Origin: Planctomycetota bacterium
GTDB taxonomy: Bacteria > Planctomycetota > UBA1135 > UBA2386
Length of the DNA stretch: 60,323 nt
Direction of reading: 5' to 3'
Assembly: GCA_016713175.1 (NCBI GenBank)
Contig: JADJPQ010000019.1
Coordinates: forward strand, 1 to 60,323
The notes under the pieces were generated by a model. It saw only the letters and a list, made by a program, of their open reading frames with translations, was not told the origin of the DNA and did no database searches. Position numbers and translations under genes: made by a program. Within the stretch, counting starts at the first letter, position 1. Every line of letters begins with the position of its first letter. Positions 29,672 through 40,846 of the stretch are shown piece by piece.

Positions 29672-31316
29672 ATGCCCTCGCTACGCCTCGTCGCCCCCGC
29701 CCTGCTCGCCGCGACCGCCACCGCGCAGTTCGTCGAGCCGACCCGCCTGCACTTCACCATCACCGGCGCCGCCGCTGGTGATCAGTTCGGTTGGGTCTCA
29801 TCGCCGCTGACCGACGTCGATGGCGATGGCATCGATGACGTTCTGGTCGGCGCGCCCGGCCACGACGCCGGCGGCAACTCTGCCGGCCGCGTCTACCTGT
29901 ACTCCGGCCGGACCGGCCAGGAACTGTGGCACGCAGATGGCCTGGCGCCGCTGCTGCGGCTCGGTCACGCGGTGCGCGATGCCGGCGACCACGACGGCGA
30001 TGGCACCCACGATGCGTTGGTCGGCGCGCCGGGCTCGGGCTCCGGGCAGTTCGGCCGCGCGCTGGTGTTGTCGGGCCGGGACGGCACGGTGCTGCAGACG
30101 TTGTTCAGCGCAACCGCGAACGACCGCTTCGGCAGCAACGTCGCCGCGCTCGCCAGTATCGATGGCGATCCGATCCCTGACTACGCGATCGGTGCGTTCG
30201 ACGACGACGTCGCCGGCACCAACGCCGGTCGGGTCGACATCCTCAGCGGCAGCACCGGCGCCTTGCTGTTGCGGCGCACCGGCCAGCGACCCGGGGCCCG
30301 CTTCGGCTCGGCGCTGGCCAACGCCGGTGATCTCGACGGCGACCGCCGCGAAGAACTGCTGATCGGCGCCCGCGATGATGGTCCGATGAACGGCGGCCTG
30401 GTGTTCGTCTTCGACCTCGTCAACAACGTCGTGCGCTTCACGTTGACGCCGGATCCCGGCGCGGCGGCGTTCGGGGACTTCTTCGTGGCGGCGATCGGCG
30501 ATGCCGACGGCGACGGCGTCAGCGATCTACTGCGGCGACTATGCCGACAGCGGGTCCGGTGCGTTCGCCGGCAAGGCGTACCTGTTCAGTGGCAACACCG
30601 GCGGCAGGCTTCGTGCCTGGTCGGGCGGCGCTGGCGATGGCTTTGGCATCGGCCGCGGCATTGGCGACTTCGATGGCGACGGCCGCGCCGACCTCATCTT
30701 GTGCGGCTACACGAACAGTGCCGGCGCTGCGGCCGCCGGTCGGGCCCAGGTGTTCTCGGGTCGGACGGGCGCGCTGCTGCGCACGATCACCAGCCGCTCC
30801 GCCGGCGAGGGGTTCGGCTTCGATGCCCACGGTCTTGGCGATGTCGACCTGGACGGCGTGCCCGATCTGTTCGTCACCGCCGCCACCAACAACGCCAACG
30901 GCAACTCCGCCGGCCGCTGCTACCTGATCGCCGGCTGTGCTGCGGCTGTCGAGGAGGTGGGCACCGACGTGACGGGGACCGCGGGAATCGCGCCCCGCCT
31001 GCTGCTGCCTGGCTGCCCGGGCGTTGGTCGGACGTTCACGCTCGATCTCGATCGGACGCTGCCGGGTGCCCTCGGCGCGCTGCTGCTCGGGACGGCTTTG
31101 CTGCCGGTGCCGCCAGCCATGGGCGCGCTGGTGCCAACCCCGGACGACGTCTGGATCCACCAGGCCCCGCGCAGCGGCGCGCGGACCTTCCCGTTCACCG
31201 TGCCCGGCGCTGCGGCGCTGTCAGGCCTGATCGTCGGTGCCAAGGCGGTCTATCTCGATGGCGGTGCGGCGAACGGCCTGTCGTGGACCACGACCTTGCA
31301 GATGACGATCCGCTGA
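29672..31316 (+). CDS. secreted FG-GAP repeat protein, interrupted by one frameshift
   Basis: About 548 codons. The start MPSLRLVAPALLAATATAQ is a signal peptide. At least six FG-GAP/integrin-like repeats follow (for example DVDGDGIDDVLVGAPG and GDFDGDGRADLILCG), with Ca-binding D-x-D-G-D-G. Near 30527-30535 the frame must change by +1: upstream ends DADGDGVSD, downstream resumes CGDYADSGSG, implying one extra or two missing bases. The C-terminal 120 residues resemble the shared tail of the kelch-like proteins (PGCPGVGRTFTLDLD). Function unknown; likely an extracellular adhesin-like propeller. Confidence 0.82.
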
Positions 31317-31389
31317 CCGCTCGAGCGGCGGGTGCGAGAATCCCGGGAACGGTGAACCCTCCCACCGTTCCCCAGGATCCAGTCGCCGC

Positions 31390-31914
31390 ATGCCCGCCGA
31401 GCCGATCGCCAGACCTTCGCCGGAGCGCCTCACCGGCGCCGCCGCCGAACGCGTGGTGGCGGTGCATCGCCAGGCGATCGCGCGCTACCTGAAGGTCCTC
31501 GGCGCGTCAGCACAGGAACTCGACGATCTGCTGCAACAGACGTTCCTGGTGCTGCTGGAACGGCCGTTCGACGATCGGGACCATCGATCGACCCGCACCT
31601 TCTTGCGCACGACGGCGCGACAACTGTTCCTGCGTCGGCACCGCGACCGGCTGCCTCAGGTCCGAGCCGCCGACGAAGTGTGGGATCGCCGCTGCGGCGA
31701 CGACGATGGCGACAGCTACCTGTCGGCGCTGCGCGAATGCGTGGCGGCGCTGCCGGCGCGTTCGCGGGCGTTGCTGCAGCATGCCTACGACGAACGCCAC
31801 GGCCGGCTGGCCATCGGGGAACGACTCGGCATGACGATGGCTGGCGTCAAGACCGCACTGCGGCGACTGCGCACGGCGCTGCGCCAGTGCATCGAACGGA
31901 GACTCTCGCGATGA
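31390..31914 (+). CDS. ECF-type RNA polymerase sigma factor (second)
   Basis: 174 residues. Region 2 is near residues 25-85 (LDDLLQQTFLVLLERPF, then RTFLRTTARQLFLRR) and region 4 near 110-170 with ALPARSRALLQHAYDERH and MTMAGVKTALRRLRTALR. It overlaps the next gene, a membrane protein with a cytoplasmic N-terminus, by four bases. That coupling is the usual layout of a sigma and its anti-sigma regulator. Confidence 0.88.
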   Translation: MPAEPIARPSPERLTGAAAERVVAVHRQAIARYLKVLGASAQELDDLLQQTFLVLLERPFDDRDHRSTRTFLRTTARQLFLRRHRDRLPQVRAADEVWDRRCGDDDGDSYLSALRECVAALPARSRALLQHAYDERHGRLAIGERLGMTMAGVKTALRRLRTALRQCIERRLSR

Positions 31915-33425
31915 CCACGACTCCCCTGCACGAACAGGCCGAGGAACGGCTGTTCGACGCGCTGCTCGACGAAGCCCTCGTGGCACCGCCGGCCGCCAAC
32001 GCTCGCTCGAGTCGCCAGTGGCTGGCTGCCGCGCTGATGCTGCTCGGCATCGGCGTCGCCATCGGCGTGGCCGTGCTGGCTCGGCCGTCGCCAACGGCAC
32101 CGGCACAGGATCCGGAGCCGGCGCCTGCATCGCTGCCGCCGGCCGTGCGGATCGAGGGCCGCGCCGCGCTCGAAGACCTGCTGCGCACCGCCCCCGGCAC
32201 CCGCAACCTCTGGTGCGTGCTCGAACCCGACGACATCGCGACGTTGGCGTCGTTCCCGGATGTCGAACAACTGCTGCTCGAACCGCGCATCGACTCGGCC
32301 AAGGGCAAGCCCGTGGGCGGCTGGGACGTCACGCCGCTGCGCGCGTGCAGGAAGCTGCGGTCGCTGACGCTCGGCATCCTGCCAATGCTGCCGCCGGCGC
32401 AACTGGCGAGCCTGCGAGCGCTGCCGGCCCTGCACGAATTCGGGCTGACCGGCACGAGCTGGGTACTCGATGCGCCGCTCGCCGAGGAGCTCAACCAACT
32501 GGCGGTGCGTTCGCTCAAACTGCTGGCCGTCCGCTGCACGCCCGATGGCTTTGCGCGCATGGGTGAGCACCCACTGCTGGAACAACTCGAGTTGTGGAAC
32601 GTGCTGTTCCTCCGGCGCTGCGATCTGACGAAGCTCGGCCGACTGCGCCAGCTACGGCGGCTCGCGCTGATCGGTGTCGGCGATCGGATGGCCGATGCGT
32701 TCGAACGCGAGAACCCGCTGCCAGGCGATCCACCGCCCGAGCCAGGAGCAGGCGGAGGACCGCAAGCAGGGTCGTTGGCCATGCGTGGCGACCAGAGCCT
32801 CGTCCTGACACCGGCCGCCATGCGCGCGCTTGCCGACTTGCCGAACCTGCGCGAACTCGATCTGCGGTCCTCGGTGGTCGACGCAGCGACGCTCGCAGCC
32901 CTGCCGCCAGGCCTGCAGCGTCTTGGGTTGCAGGACCTGTCGCTCATGACACCCGACGCCCTTGCCTCGATCCAGGAACGCACCGTCGACTCGCTTTCGA
33001 TCTCGGTCGGCGTCGAAGCCGCCGTGCCGCCCGAGGCCTCGCCTTCGCGCCCGGCGGCGGACACGTGGGGCAGGCGCCAGGACGCCACCTGCAACCTGAT
33101 CCGCCGGCTGGCGCCGCGCGTGCTGCGCTTCGAAGGCTGGATCACGGATGGCGTCGGTGACCTGCTGGCGTCCTTGACCAACGTCGAGGAACTCGAGTTC
33201 TCGCAGGTCGGCAGCGAGCGGGTCATCCACACCGCGATGATCGCCAAGATGATCGGCCTGCGCGTGCTGCGCCTCCGGCACATACCCGACGACGCTCCGC
33301 CGGAGCCCCTGCGCCAACTGCCGAAGCTCCAGGAAGTGCACCTGATCGACGCCACGTCGGCGATCGTGGAGCGCTACCGCCAGGTGCTCGGCGACAGAGT
33401 CACCATCCACGTGCACGACTCGTGA
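31911..33425 (+). CDS. single-span membrane protein with leucine-rich-type repeats, possible anti-sigma partner
   Basis: 504 residues. Residues 1-35 are a short cytoplasmic part (HEQAEERLFDALLDEAL), residues 37-57 a membrane helix (WLAAALMLLGIGVAIGVAVL), then a Pro-rich linker. The outer part has leucine-rich-like repeats (for example LRKLRSLTLGILP-type and LPNLRELDLRSS). No anti-sigma zinc motif (H-x3-C-x2-C) is visible, so the anti-sigma role is inferred from gene order and topology only. No enzyme motif is seen. Confidence 0.7.
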   Translation: MTTTPLHEQAEERLFDALLDEALVAPPAANARSSRQWLAAALMLLGIGVAIGVAVLARPSPTAPAQDPEPAPASLPPAVRIEGRAALEDLLRTAPGTRNLWCVLEPDDIATLASFPDVEQLLLEPRIDSAKGKPVGGWDVTPLRACRKLRSLTLGILPMLPPAQLASLRALPALHEFGLTGTSWVLDAPLAEELNQLAVRSLKLLAVRCTPDGFARMGEHPLLEQLELWNVLFLRRCDLTKLGRLRQLRRLALIGVGDRMADAFERENPLPGDPPPEPGAGGGPQAGSLAMRGDQSLVLTPAAMRALADLPNLRELDLRSSVVDAATLAALPPGLQRLGLQDLSLMTPDALASIQERTVDSLSISVGVEAAVPPEASPSRPAADTWGRRQDATCNLIRRLAPRVLRFEGWITDGVGDLLASLTNVEELEFSQVGSERVIHTAMIAKMIGLRVLRLRHIPDDAPPEPLRQLPKLQEVHLIDATSAIVERYRQVLGDRVTIHVHDS

Positions 33426-33454
33426 CCCGGCGCCGCTGCCGCTACACTGCGGCA

Positions 33455-34189
33455 ATGCGCCGTTCGTCGCTGCTGTGTGCGTTCGCCTCGCTGCTGGCCA
33501 TCCCCGCGCTGCCCGCGCAGGACACCAGGCCCAAACCCAAAGCACCCGCGAAGAAGGAACAGCCGCACAAGGACGACGCCACCACCGCCAAGGACCCGGT
33601 CATCGTCGCGCTCGACAAGGCGCTGGCGAAGCAGAAGCCGAACAAGAAGATCGATGGCTGGCGCGAGAACCTCGACAAGCCACCGCAGCAGAAGTTCGCC
33701 GCCGATCGAACCTACCTGTGGCACCTGCGCACCAACCACGGCGAGATCACCATCGAACTGTTCGCCGACACCGCGCCGATGCACGTGACCTCGACGATCT
33801 GGCTGACCCGCGTCGGGTTCTACGACGGCCTGACATTCCATCGCGTGATCCAAGGCTTCATGGCGCAGGGCGGCTGCCCCAAGGGCACCGGCAACGGCGG
33901 CCCCGGCTACGAGTTGGCGGGCGAATTCGACGACAAGCGCAAGCACGACAAGGCCGGCATCCTGAGCATGGCGAACTCCGGCCCCGACACCGAAGGCTCG
34001 CAGTTCTTCATCACCTTCAACCCGACCCCGCATCTGGATGGCAAGCACACGATCTTCGGCCAGGTCAAGGACGGCATGGACGCGGTCAAGGAACTCGAGA
34101 AGCGCGCCGGCGACGATGCGAACAACAAGCCGAAGGATGCGCTGGTGATCGAGAAGGCCTGGATCCAGGTCCTGGTCGCTGGCAAATAG
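33455..34189 (+). CDS. exported cyclophilin-type peptidyl-prolyl isomerase
   Basis: 244 residues. A signal peptide (to about residue 22, ending LPAQ) and a Lys/Pro-rich spacer lead to a cyclophilin domain from about residue 88 (GEITIELFADTAP). Active-site features are present: FHRVIQGFMAQGG, then SQFFITF and LDGKHTIFGQV. It should speed proline isomerisation in exported proteins. It stands alone, with its start 29 bases after the previous gene. Confidence 0.93.
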   Translation: MRRSSLLCAFASLLAIPALPAQDTRPKPKAPAKKEQPHKDDATTAKDPVIVALDKALAKQKPNKKIDGWRENLDKPPQQKFAADRTYLWHLRTNHGEITIELFADTAPMHVTSTIWLTRVGFYDGLTFHRVIQGFMAQGGCPKGTGNGGPGYELAGEFDDKRKHDKAGILSMANSGPDTEGSQFFITFNPTPHLDGKHTIFGQVKDGMDAVKELEKRAGDDANNKPKDALVIEKAWIQVLVAGK

Positions 34190-34196
34190 GCGCTGG

Positions 34197-36255
34197 TCAC
34201 GGCTTGCGCACGGCCTCGAACACGCCTTCCGGCTGGCGAACGCGCAGCCCGGTGACCTTGCCGGCGGCATCGGCGACGAAGCGCACGGAATAGCCCGACA
34301 GACCGTGCATCGAAAACACCAGTCCGCGCCCCGGTTCCAGTTCGTGCCGCTGGCCCGGCAGCGTCAGGACCAGCCCCTCGCCCTGCAGTGCGATCGTCGC
34401 GACCATCGTGCCGAGGTCGTAGTCGCCGACCAGGGTCCGCAGGAACGCTGCGTCCCGCAGCCGCGCATCCGGTTGCCGCGCGAACACGATCGCCGGCGTG
34501 CTCGGCTCGAGCACGACGCGCAGCGCATCGATCTCGCCCTCGAAATCGGTCGTGAACATCAGCTTCATGCCCGCCAGCTCCGGCGAATCGGCATCGTCGC
34601 CATAGGCGAACACATCGAAGTGCCAGTGCTCGAGCCGACCGCCCAGCCCATGGAAGTCGGCCCGTAGGACGCCATCGCGCAGCTCGATGCGTCCACGACC
34701 ATAGCCTGGATGTTCGTAGTCACCGGCATTCCGCCAATGGATGCGATGGCGAAGTGCCGGTGCGCCGTTCGGCCCGCGCGCCCTCCTTGCCCTTCTGCTC
34801 CACGCCATCCGCCTGCTTGCGCCGGCTCAACGCCTCGGACTTCCAGTCCTTTGGCTCCAGACCGAGCAGCCGATCGGTGAGCCGCCGGACGACCATCTCG
34901 TGCATGCCGCAGGCGTCGAGATTGGTCAGCACGCAGAACCCGAAGCCCGCATCCGGCAGCAGCGTCACCATTGCCGAGAAACCGTCGATGTTGCCGCCGT
35001 GATGCACGCGGCGATGACCGCGGTAGACATCGACCATCCAGCCGCTGGCGTAGCTGACGCCGATCAGTTCGGGATTGGGGCGCGCCGAAGGCATCGGCAT
35101 CCGGACGGTTGCGCAGGTCGGCGATCGCCTCGCGGGCGAGCACGCGCGTGCCATCGACTTCGCCACCTTGCAGGTGCAGCATGACCCAGCGCGCCATCTC
35201 GCGGACCGACGCGTTGATCGAGCCGGCCGGTCCGATCGCGGTCAGATCGCGGAACGGAATCTCGACGACCTTGCCGCCCTGCCGCCGATACGGCCGCGCG
35301 TGGTCGCGATCCTTCTGCGTGGCGGCGACCGAGAAGTTGGCCCGCCCCATGCCCAGCGGGCCCAGCAGCCGGCGCTGGACCAGTTCTTCCCAGGTCGACC
35401 CGGTCAGGTGCTCGGCGAGGTAGCCCGCCGCCAGATACATCAGGTTGTTGTATTGGAACTCCGCCCGCAGGTCCTCCGACAGCGGGAAGTGCCGCAGCCG
35501 CGACACCATGTCGGCGCGCGTGAACGTGGCGCCGTACCAGGCCAGATCATGCCGCGGCAGATCGGTCCGGTGCGTGACCAGATCCCGCGGCGTGATCCGC
35601 TCCGACAGGGCAGCGTCGGCGACCGTGAACGCCGGCAGCCAGCGCCGCACCGGCTCGTCCCATTCCAGCTTGCCGTCACCGACCAGCGTCGCCAGCACGG
35701 CCTCGTCGTGAAGGCCTTGTACTGCTGCCGATCGGGAACAGCGTGTCGGCGGTCACCGGCAGGTCCTTGCCGACATCGCGCTGACCGCTGGCGAACGTCG
35801 CCACCAGTTCGCCACCGCGAACGACCGCCACGGCGCAGCCGGGAACTCGAACTGCCCGCGCGTCTCGTCGAGCCACGCCTGCAGGCCGTCGAGCCGCGCC
35901 CTGGCCGCCGCGACGGGATCTCCGCGCCGCAGCGCGAACGGCATCTGGGCGCCGCCCTGGGCGAACGTGCCCGCGAGCTCGCTGCCATCGGCTGCCAGCT
36001 TGCCTTTGAACGTCGGGTCGCCAGGCACCGGCGATCTGGAAACTCACGTCCGCGGCCAGGACCGCGATCGCGGCCAACGGCAGCGCCCTTGGCGTTCTGC
36101 GCCGGGATGTCGATGGTGCCGGTCCACGTTCCGCGCTGTTCGAGCAGGTGGACACTCACTTCGAGCGGCTGGCCTGGACCCTCGATGCGGCCCTGCCAAT
36201 CGCCGGCCGCGGACTGCGCCAGCAGCGGCAACCGCGACCACAGAACGAACACCAC
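34197..36255 (-). pseudogene. broken serine beta-lactamase-family hydrolase with DUF3471 tail
   Basis: About 686 codons' worth of sequence on the minus strand, but split over several frames (breaks near 36050, 36030, 35845, 35715, 35090 and 34770). Pieces in order: signal peptide-like start (VLWSRLPLLAQ), a lipocalin-like segment, FPIGSSTKAFTT with the S-x-x-K catalytic motif across a frame break, YNNLMYLAAGYL with the usual Tyr-x-Asn-type site, SGWMVDVYRGHRRVHHGGNIDG with the H-x-G site, and a C-terminal DUF3471 domain (GDYDLGTMVATIALQGEG). The gene is not translatable as shown. The GTG at 36255 is a guess for the start. The 131 bases to 36402 hold no gene. Confidence 0.8.
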
Positions 36256-36402
36256 AGCGCTTGGATTCGCGGCATTACGGGAGGAGCAGACCTTGGTCGC
36301 TCGACTCCCTGCAATCCCGCGTTTGGCGGGAAGGGTGCACCGGCGGCGCCGAATCGCGCCTGCTCAGTGCGCGGGCCGGCGCGAGGCCGACCCCACGAGG
36401 CA

Positions 36403-36780
36403 CTACCAGCCGTCGCGACCGCCGCCGCCGCCGCCGCCGCCGCCACGGCGATCACCGCCGAAGCCGCCGCCGCGGCCGCCGCCACCACCGCCGCCACCAC
36501 CACCACCACCACCGCCACCCGGACGCGGGCGACGTTCCTCGGCCTCGTTGACGCGCAGCGGCCGACCATCGACCTGCTTGCCGTTCATCGCCGCGATCGC
36601 CGCCTGGGCGTCGCCATCGCTGCCCATGTCCACGAACGCGAAGCCGCGCGAACGGCCCGTGTCGCGATCCATCATGATCTGGCAGCTGACGACCTGACGG
36701 CCATCGGCGCCGAAGGCGGCCGACAGCGAATCCTCGGTCGTGTCGAAAGACAGATTACCAACGTAGAGACGCGTACCCAT
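36403..36780 (-). CDS. RRM-type RNA-binding protein with Gly-rich tail
   Basis: 125 residues: a single RRM with RNP2 LYVGNL (residues 4-9) and RNP1 RGFAFVDM (about 45-52), then a Gly/Arg-rich tail of about 45 residues. Such small RRM proteins are often cold-induced in bacteria. The ATG at 36778-36780 gives the usual M-G-T-R-L-Y-V-G start; a GTG nine bases upstream is possible. The 298-base gap to the next gene (36781-37078) is divergent; I see no clear promoter or hairpin in it, though an ATG at 36992 is in frame with the next gene. Confidence 0.93.
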   Translation of the reverse strand: MGTRLYVGNLSFDTTEDSLSAAFGADGRQVVSCQIMMDRDTGRSRGFAFVDMGSDGDAQAAIAAMNGKQVDGRPLRVNEAEERRPRPGGGGGGGGGGGGGGGRGGGFGGDRRGGGGGGGGGRDGW

Positions 36781-37078
36781 CGAACTCACTCACTGGGACC
36801 CGGAACCGTCGTTCGTCGTGTGCCTGGTCGACACCAACGCGGTGCCGACGTTCGTTCGTCCGGGTGGTGGCCGTCTTGGCCATTCAGCGGGCGTCCTGCG
36901 CAAGCCGCGCAACTGCGCGGGTCCATCCAGTCGTCATCGTCGCGCCGGGCGGCGACTGCCCGTTTTGGCGCGTTGCAGCACAGCCGCAATGGGGGAGAAC
37001 GGTAGCGAGGCGGTGGTCTTTACGCCAAGAGGTTCCTTGGGAAGTTGTGCAGGACGGCAATCGATCCGATCGGAGCCG

Positions 37079-37531
37079 ATGGCAACGGTGGGTTCGAGGC
37101 TTGCGGTCGGGAGCGTCTGGAGCGGCCGCCTGGTGGCCATGGTCGCCTACATGGTGGCCCTCGTGTTGGCGGCGCGGATGGACCTGCGCGCCTGGGAGAC
37201 GGCGATGCCCTGCGTGAGCCGCCTGTGGATTCTGGTGGCGTTCCTGGTGGTGCCGGCGGCGATCAGCGGTGGGCTCACGCTCGTCCCCGACCGGCGACAC
37301 CGCCCGGAGGGTCCTGCGGCGATCGGCACCGCTCTGGCGGTGATCGTGGCAGGCGGGTTGCTCCTGCTTGGCTATGCCTGTCACTCACCTTGGCAGGACT
37401 GGACGCAGTGGATCCAGTTCAGCGGGTCTGCGCTGTTGTTCGTTTGGCTTCAGATGATGACCGCGCTGCCGGTGCTGATGGTGCTTGCACGACTGCTCGA
37501 ACGTCGACGGCAGGTGCAGAGCCATGAATGA
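37079..37531 (+). CDS. hypothetical membrane protein
   Basis: 150 residues with four predicted membrane helices (about 17-32, 48-66, 82-102 and 112-138). The ATG at 37079 has GGAG seven bases upstream; an in-frame ATG at 36992 would add 29 residues that look non-helical. I do not recognise the family. It is followed after 23 bases by another membrane protein, and the two may form a pair. Confidence 0.6.
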   Translation: MATVGSRLAVGSVWSGRLVAMVAYMVALVLAARMDLRAWETAMPCVSRLWILVAFLVVPAAISGGLTLVPDRRHRPEGPAAIGTALAVIVAGGLLLLGYACHSPWQDWTQWIQFSGSALLFVWLQMMTALPVLMVLARLLERRRQVQSHE

Positions 37532-37554
37532 CGGCGTGACCACGGCCCTCTGGG

Positions 37555-38205
37555 GTGGTCGCACGGCCGCTGCCGGCACGTATGTCCTCACGCACTGGGT
37601 TGACTCTCGGAGGCGTGCCGCCGTTCTCCGAACTCGCCTTCCTCGGCATCTTCGGCGTGGCCATCCAGGCGCTGCTTTCTGTGCCGCTGGTCTTGCTGGC
37701 ACTCCGGCTCGCCCGGCGGATCCAGCCGCCCTGCGGCGTTGCACCCCGGGTACGGACTGGCGTCGCCGACCTGTCGCCATGCTGGCAACTCGGCGCGATC
37801 ACGACCTACGTCGTCACCCACCAACTGCTTGCCGTCGCGTTGCCCGTTCTCGCCGCGTCGCCGCCAACGCCGAGCCTTCTGGTGCCTGCGTTCGGCGCGG
37901 TGGCGATCCAACTGATCGTGCCGGCGACGTTCGCCGGGGTCGTCGCCACCGCGGGCAGCCAACGGCGCGGCGCTCGGGCGCTGACCGCTTTGCCGAACGC
38001 GCTGTTCTGCGTGGCCATCGGCGCGTTCGCCGTCGTTCTGGCCCATGCGTTGCACTGGGGTTGGTTCGAGGCGTCGATTGCCTACCCGAGCCTGCTGGCG
38101 TGGCCGTTGGTCGGCGTCGGCATGCAGGTGATGTGCGCCGTGTCGCTGTTGTTGGCGCTGGATCTGATGCTGCTCCGGCGCGACCCACCGCAGACTGCCG
38201 CATGA
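37555..38205 (+). CDS. hypothetical membrane protein
   Basis: 216 residues with five to six hydrophobic helices (for example FLGIFGVAIQALLSVPLVLL and LLVPAFGAVAIQLIVPATFA). The start is a GTG at 37555; an ATG at 37582 is equally possible. No motif recognised. It lies 23 bases after the previous membrane gene, on the same strand. The 200 bases after it (38206-38407) contain no gene and lead into the C/G-only tract. Confidence 0.55.
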   Translation: MVARPLPARMSSRTGLTLGGVPPFSELAFLGIFGVAIQALLSVPLVLLALRLARRIQPPCGVAPRVRTGVADLSPCWQLGAITTYVVTHQLLAVALPVLAASPPTPSLLVPAFGAVAIQLIVPATFAGVVATAGSQRRGARALTALPNALFCVAIGAFAVVLAHALHWGWFEASIAYPSLLAWPLVGVGMQVMCAVSLLLALDLMLLRRDPPQTAA

Positions 38206-38407
38206 CAGATCCGCACGGAAGAACCCGGTGCAGCGAATCCAAAGGGGCCCGTGCGCAGACATCGCGATGCTGGTTCGGATCCCTTCCTTGCCTGAATGCG
38301 CGACGGTTTCGCCACCGAGGTCGTGCCAAGGCGCTGGTGTCCGGAGTGGCGAGGCCAGGCCGTCGCCGCCGTTGAACTCTCTCTTCCCCGCGCCTCGCGC
38401 GGTTCTA

Positions 38408-39049
<642 letters not shown>

Positions 39050-39050
<1 letters not shown>

Positions 39051-39475
39051 AGTCTGTGCACGCTCGGGCCAGCATCGTCCCCCCGAATGGGATCCTCGCC
39101 GCAATCCTCAGCAGCAGCAGTCCAGCGGTGTCCGTCGGAGTCGTGGCGCAACTTGCTCCGGGCCCGAATGGGCAGACGACGCAGAACGAACTGGGAATCT
39201 CACAACTCCGAAGCGTACTGACCAACCCGCCGGCAAACATCTTCGACCGCAACAGTGGTCAGAGACTGAGTATTCGAACGCGATCTCGGCCAGGCGTACC
39301 CGGCATCTCCGGGAGGGAAGCCGGTTGGATTGGCATCAGATACTTCATTGTGACCAAGTCGAATGCCGCCGACGTGAAGGCAACCATCAGTCAGTTGGTC
39401 AACAAAGGTGTCTTTGATGGCGGACTACCCTTCCACTACATTCCGCGACGCGTCTTCGAGGTGCCACATGATTGA
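39050..39475 (+). CDS. C-terminal part of an unrecognised protein, N-terminus lost in C/G tract
   Basis: One plus-strand frame from 39050 to a stop at 39473-39475 reads as plausible protein: SIVPPNGILAAIL, then QLAPGPNGQTTQNELG, GREAGWIGIRYFIVTKSN and LPFHYIPRRVFEVPHD. It uses more A/T-rich codons than most of the window. Its start would lie inside the C/G-only tract and cannot be seen. The stop overlaps the next gene's ATG by seven bases. No family recognised. Confidence 0.45.
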
Positions 39476-40846
39476 CTCGAACGGGCTTCGCTGCGTCACA
39501 CGGTTGCGGCCACTGCCGGCAGTCTTCCTCCTGCTCTTCCTCCCGGCTCTGCACGCCCAACCGTTCTGGGTCCGGCGCCACTTCGCCAACGGGCCAGCAC
39601 CCAGATATGGCGCCACCGCGGCCTTCGACCTCGCTCGCGGAACGCTGGTTCTGTATGGTGGCGCCGACGGCGGGCCGGGATTCTCGGATACGTGGGAATG
39701 GGACAGCTCGGACTGGACCCTGCGGACGCCGAGTCACGCACCGTCCGAGCACTGCATTGCATGGTGTACGACACGCGGCGCGCTCGAATGGTGGTATTCG
39801 GCGGCAGCTTCGCGAGCGAGACCTGGGAGTACGATGGGCTGGACTGGAGTCAGCGAACCCCGGCGACACCGCCGGCGACACGCGCCGCAGCGGCGATGGC
39901 CTATGACGAGGCGAGGGGCGTTTCCGTGCTGTTCGGGGGGCTGTGGTTGGGCGTAGTGATGGGCGACACTTGGGAATGGGACGGCACGAATTGGGTGGCT
40001 GCGAGCTACCCTGGTGCACCGCCAGCTCGCAGCCATCACAGCATGGTCTTCGATGCCGCCAGGGCCCGCATCATGATGCGAGGCGGCGGCCCGGTGTCCG
40101 GCAACCCGGATGACACATGGATCTGGGACGGAATCTCCTGGTCGACACTGCCTGGCCCGGTGCCGACGACGAGCTTTCGCTTCGAGCCAATGGTCTACGA
40201 CCGGGATCGCGGCACCGTATTGCACCTGTCGCCCGGTGCCATCGCCGCCGAGTCGATCACGAGGGTCTGGAGTGCAAACGGTTGGGACAGTCACGGAGCA
40301 CCAGCAACCGGAACAGCACTGCCGTATCGCCACTCATACTCCGCCGCATACGACCCAGTCCGGCGTCGGGCGTGGTTGTTCGGCGGTCGCACCGACCACA
40401 GCACCTATGGCGACCTTTGGGAGTGGGATGGCACGGCGGCTTCGAACCTCCTGCCCCATGGGCCAGGTTGCCCCGGCCCTGCCGGCACCCCCACGCTCGA
40501 AATGGACCATCCACGTCTGGGCGGCGGCTGGTTTGTCAGCCTGACGGGCCCCTACCCGGCAACCGCCTTTGTCTTCGGCCTCGGCGACACCACTTGGGGG
40601 CCGATTCCACTGCCCGCGCCACTCGCCAGCCTCGGCATGCCCGGATGCAGCCTGAATCTGGCACCGGAATCGTGGTGCCTGGTCGCCCCGACCTCGGGCG
40701 TTGCTGCCTACATGATCAACGCCACGGCCACGCAGGGACTCTCACCGTTCACCGCATACTGCCAAGCGCTTTGTTTCTCCCCGGGGGCAAACACGTTCGG
40801 GGCCGTGGTTTCGGACTCGGTCCGCGTCCTGGTCGGTCGTTATTGA
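39469..40846 (+). CDS. secreted kelch-like protein, interrupted by one frameshift
   Basis: About 459 codons. A signal peptide (PLPAVFLLLFLPALHAQ) is followed by about six kelch-like repeats (DTWEWDSSDW, ETWEYDGLDW, DTWEWDGTNW, DTWIWDGISW, DLWEWDGT) and the shared C-terminal domain that begins HGPGCPGPAGTPTLEM. The frame must change near 39735-39760, between SHAPSEHC and CMVYDTRRARMVV. Codons are less GC-rich than in the other kelch genes of the window. Confidence 0.82.

Noticed and set aside
36417..36525. GCC/ACC triplet tract as a microsatellite
   Set aside because: It is in frame with the RRM gene and encodes its Gly-rich tail.
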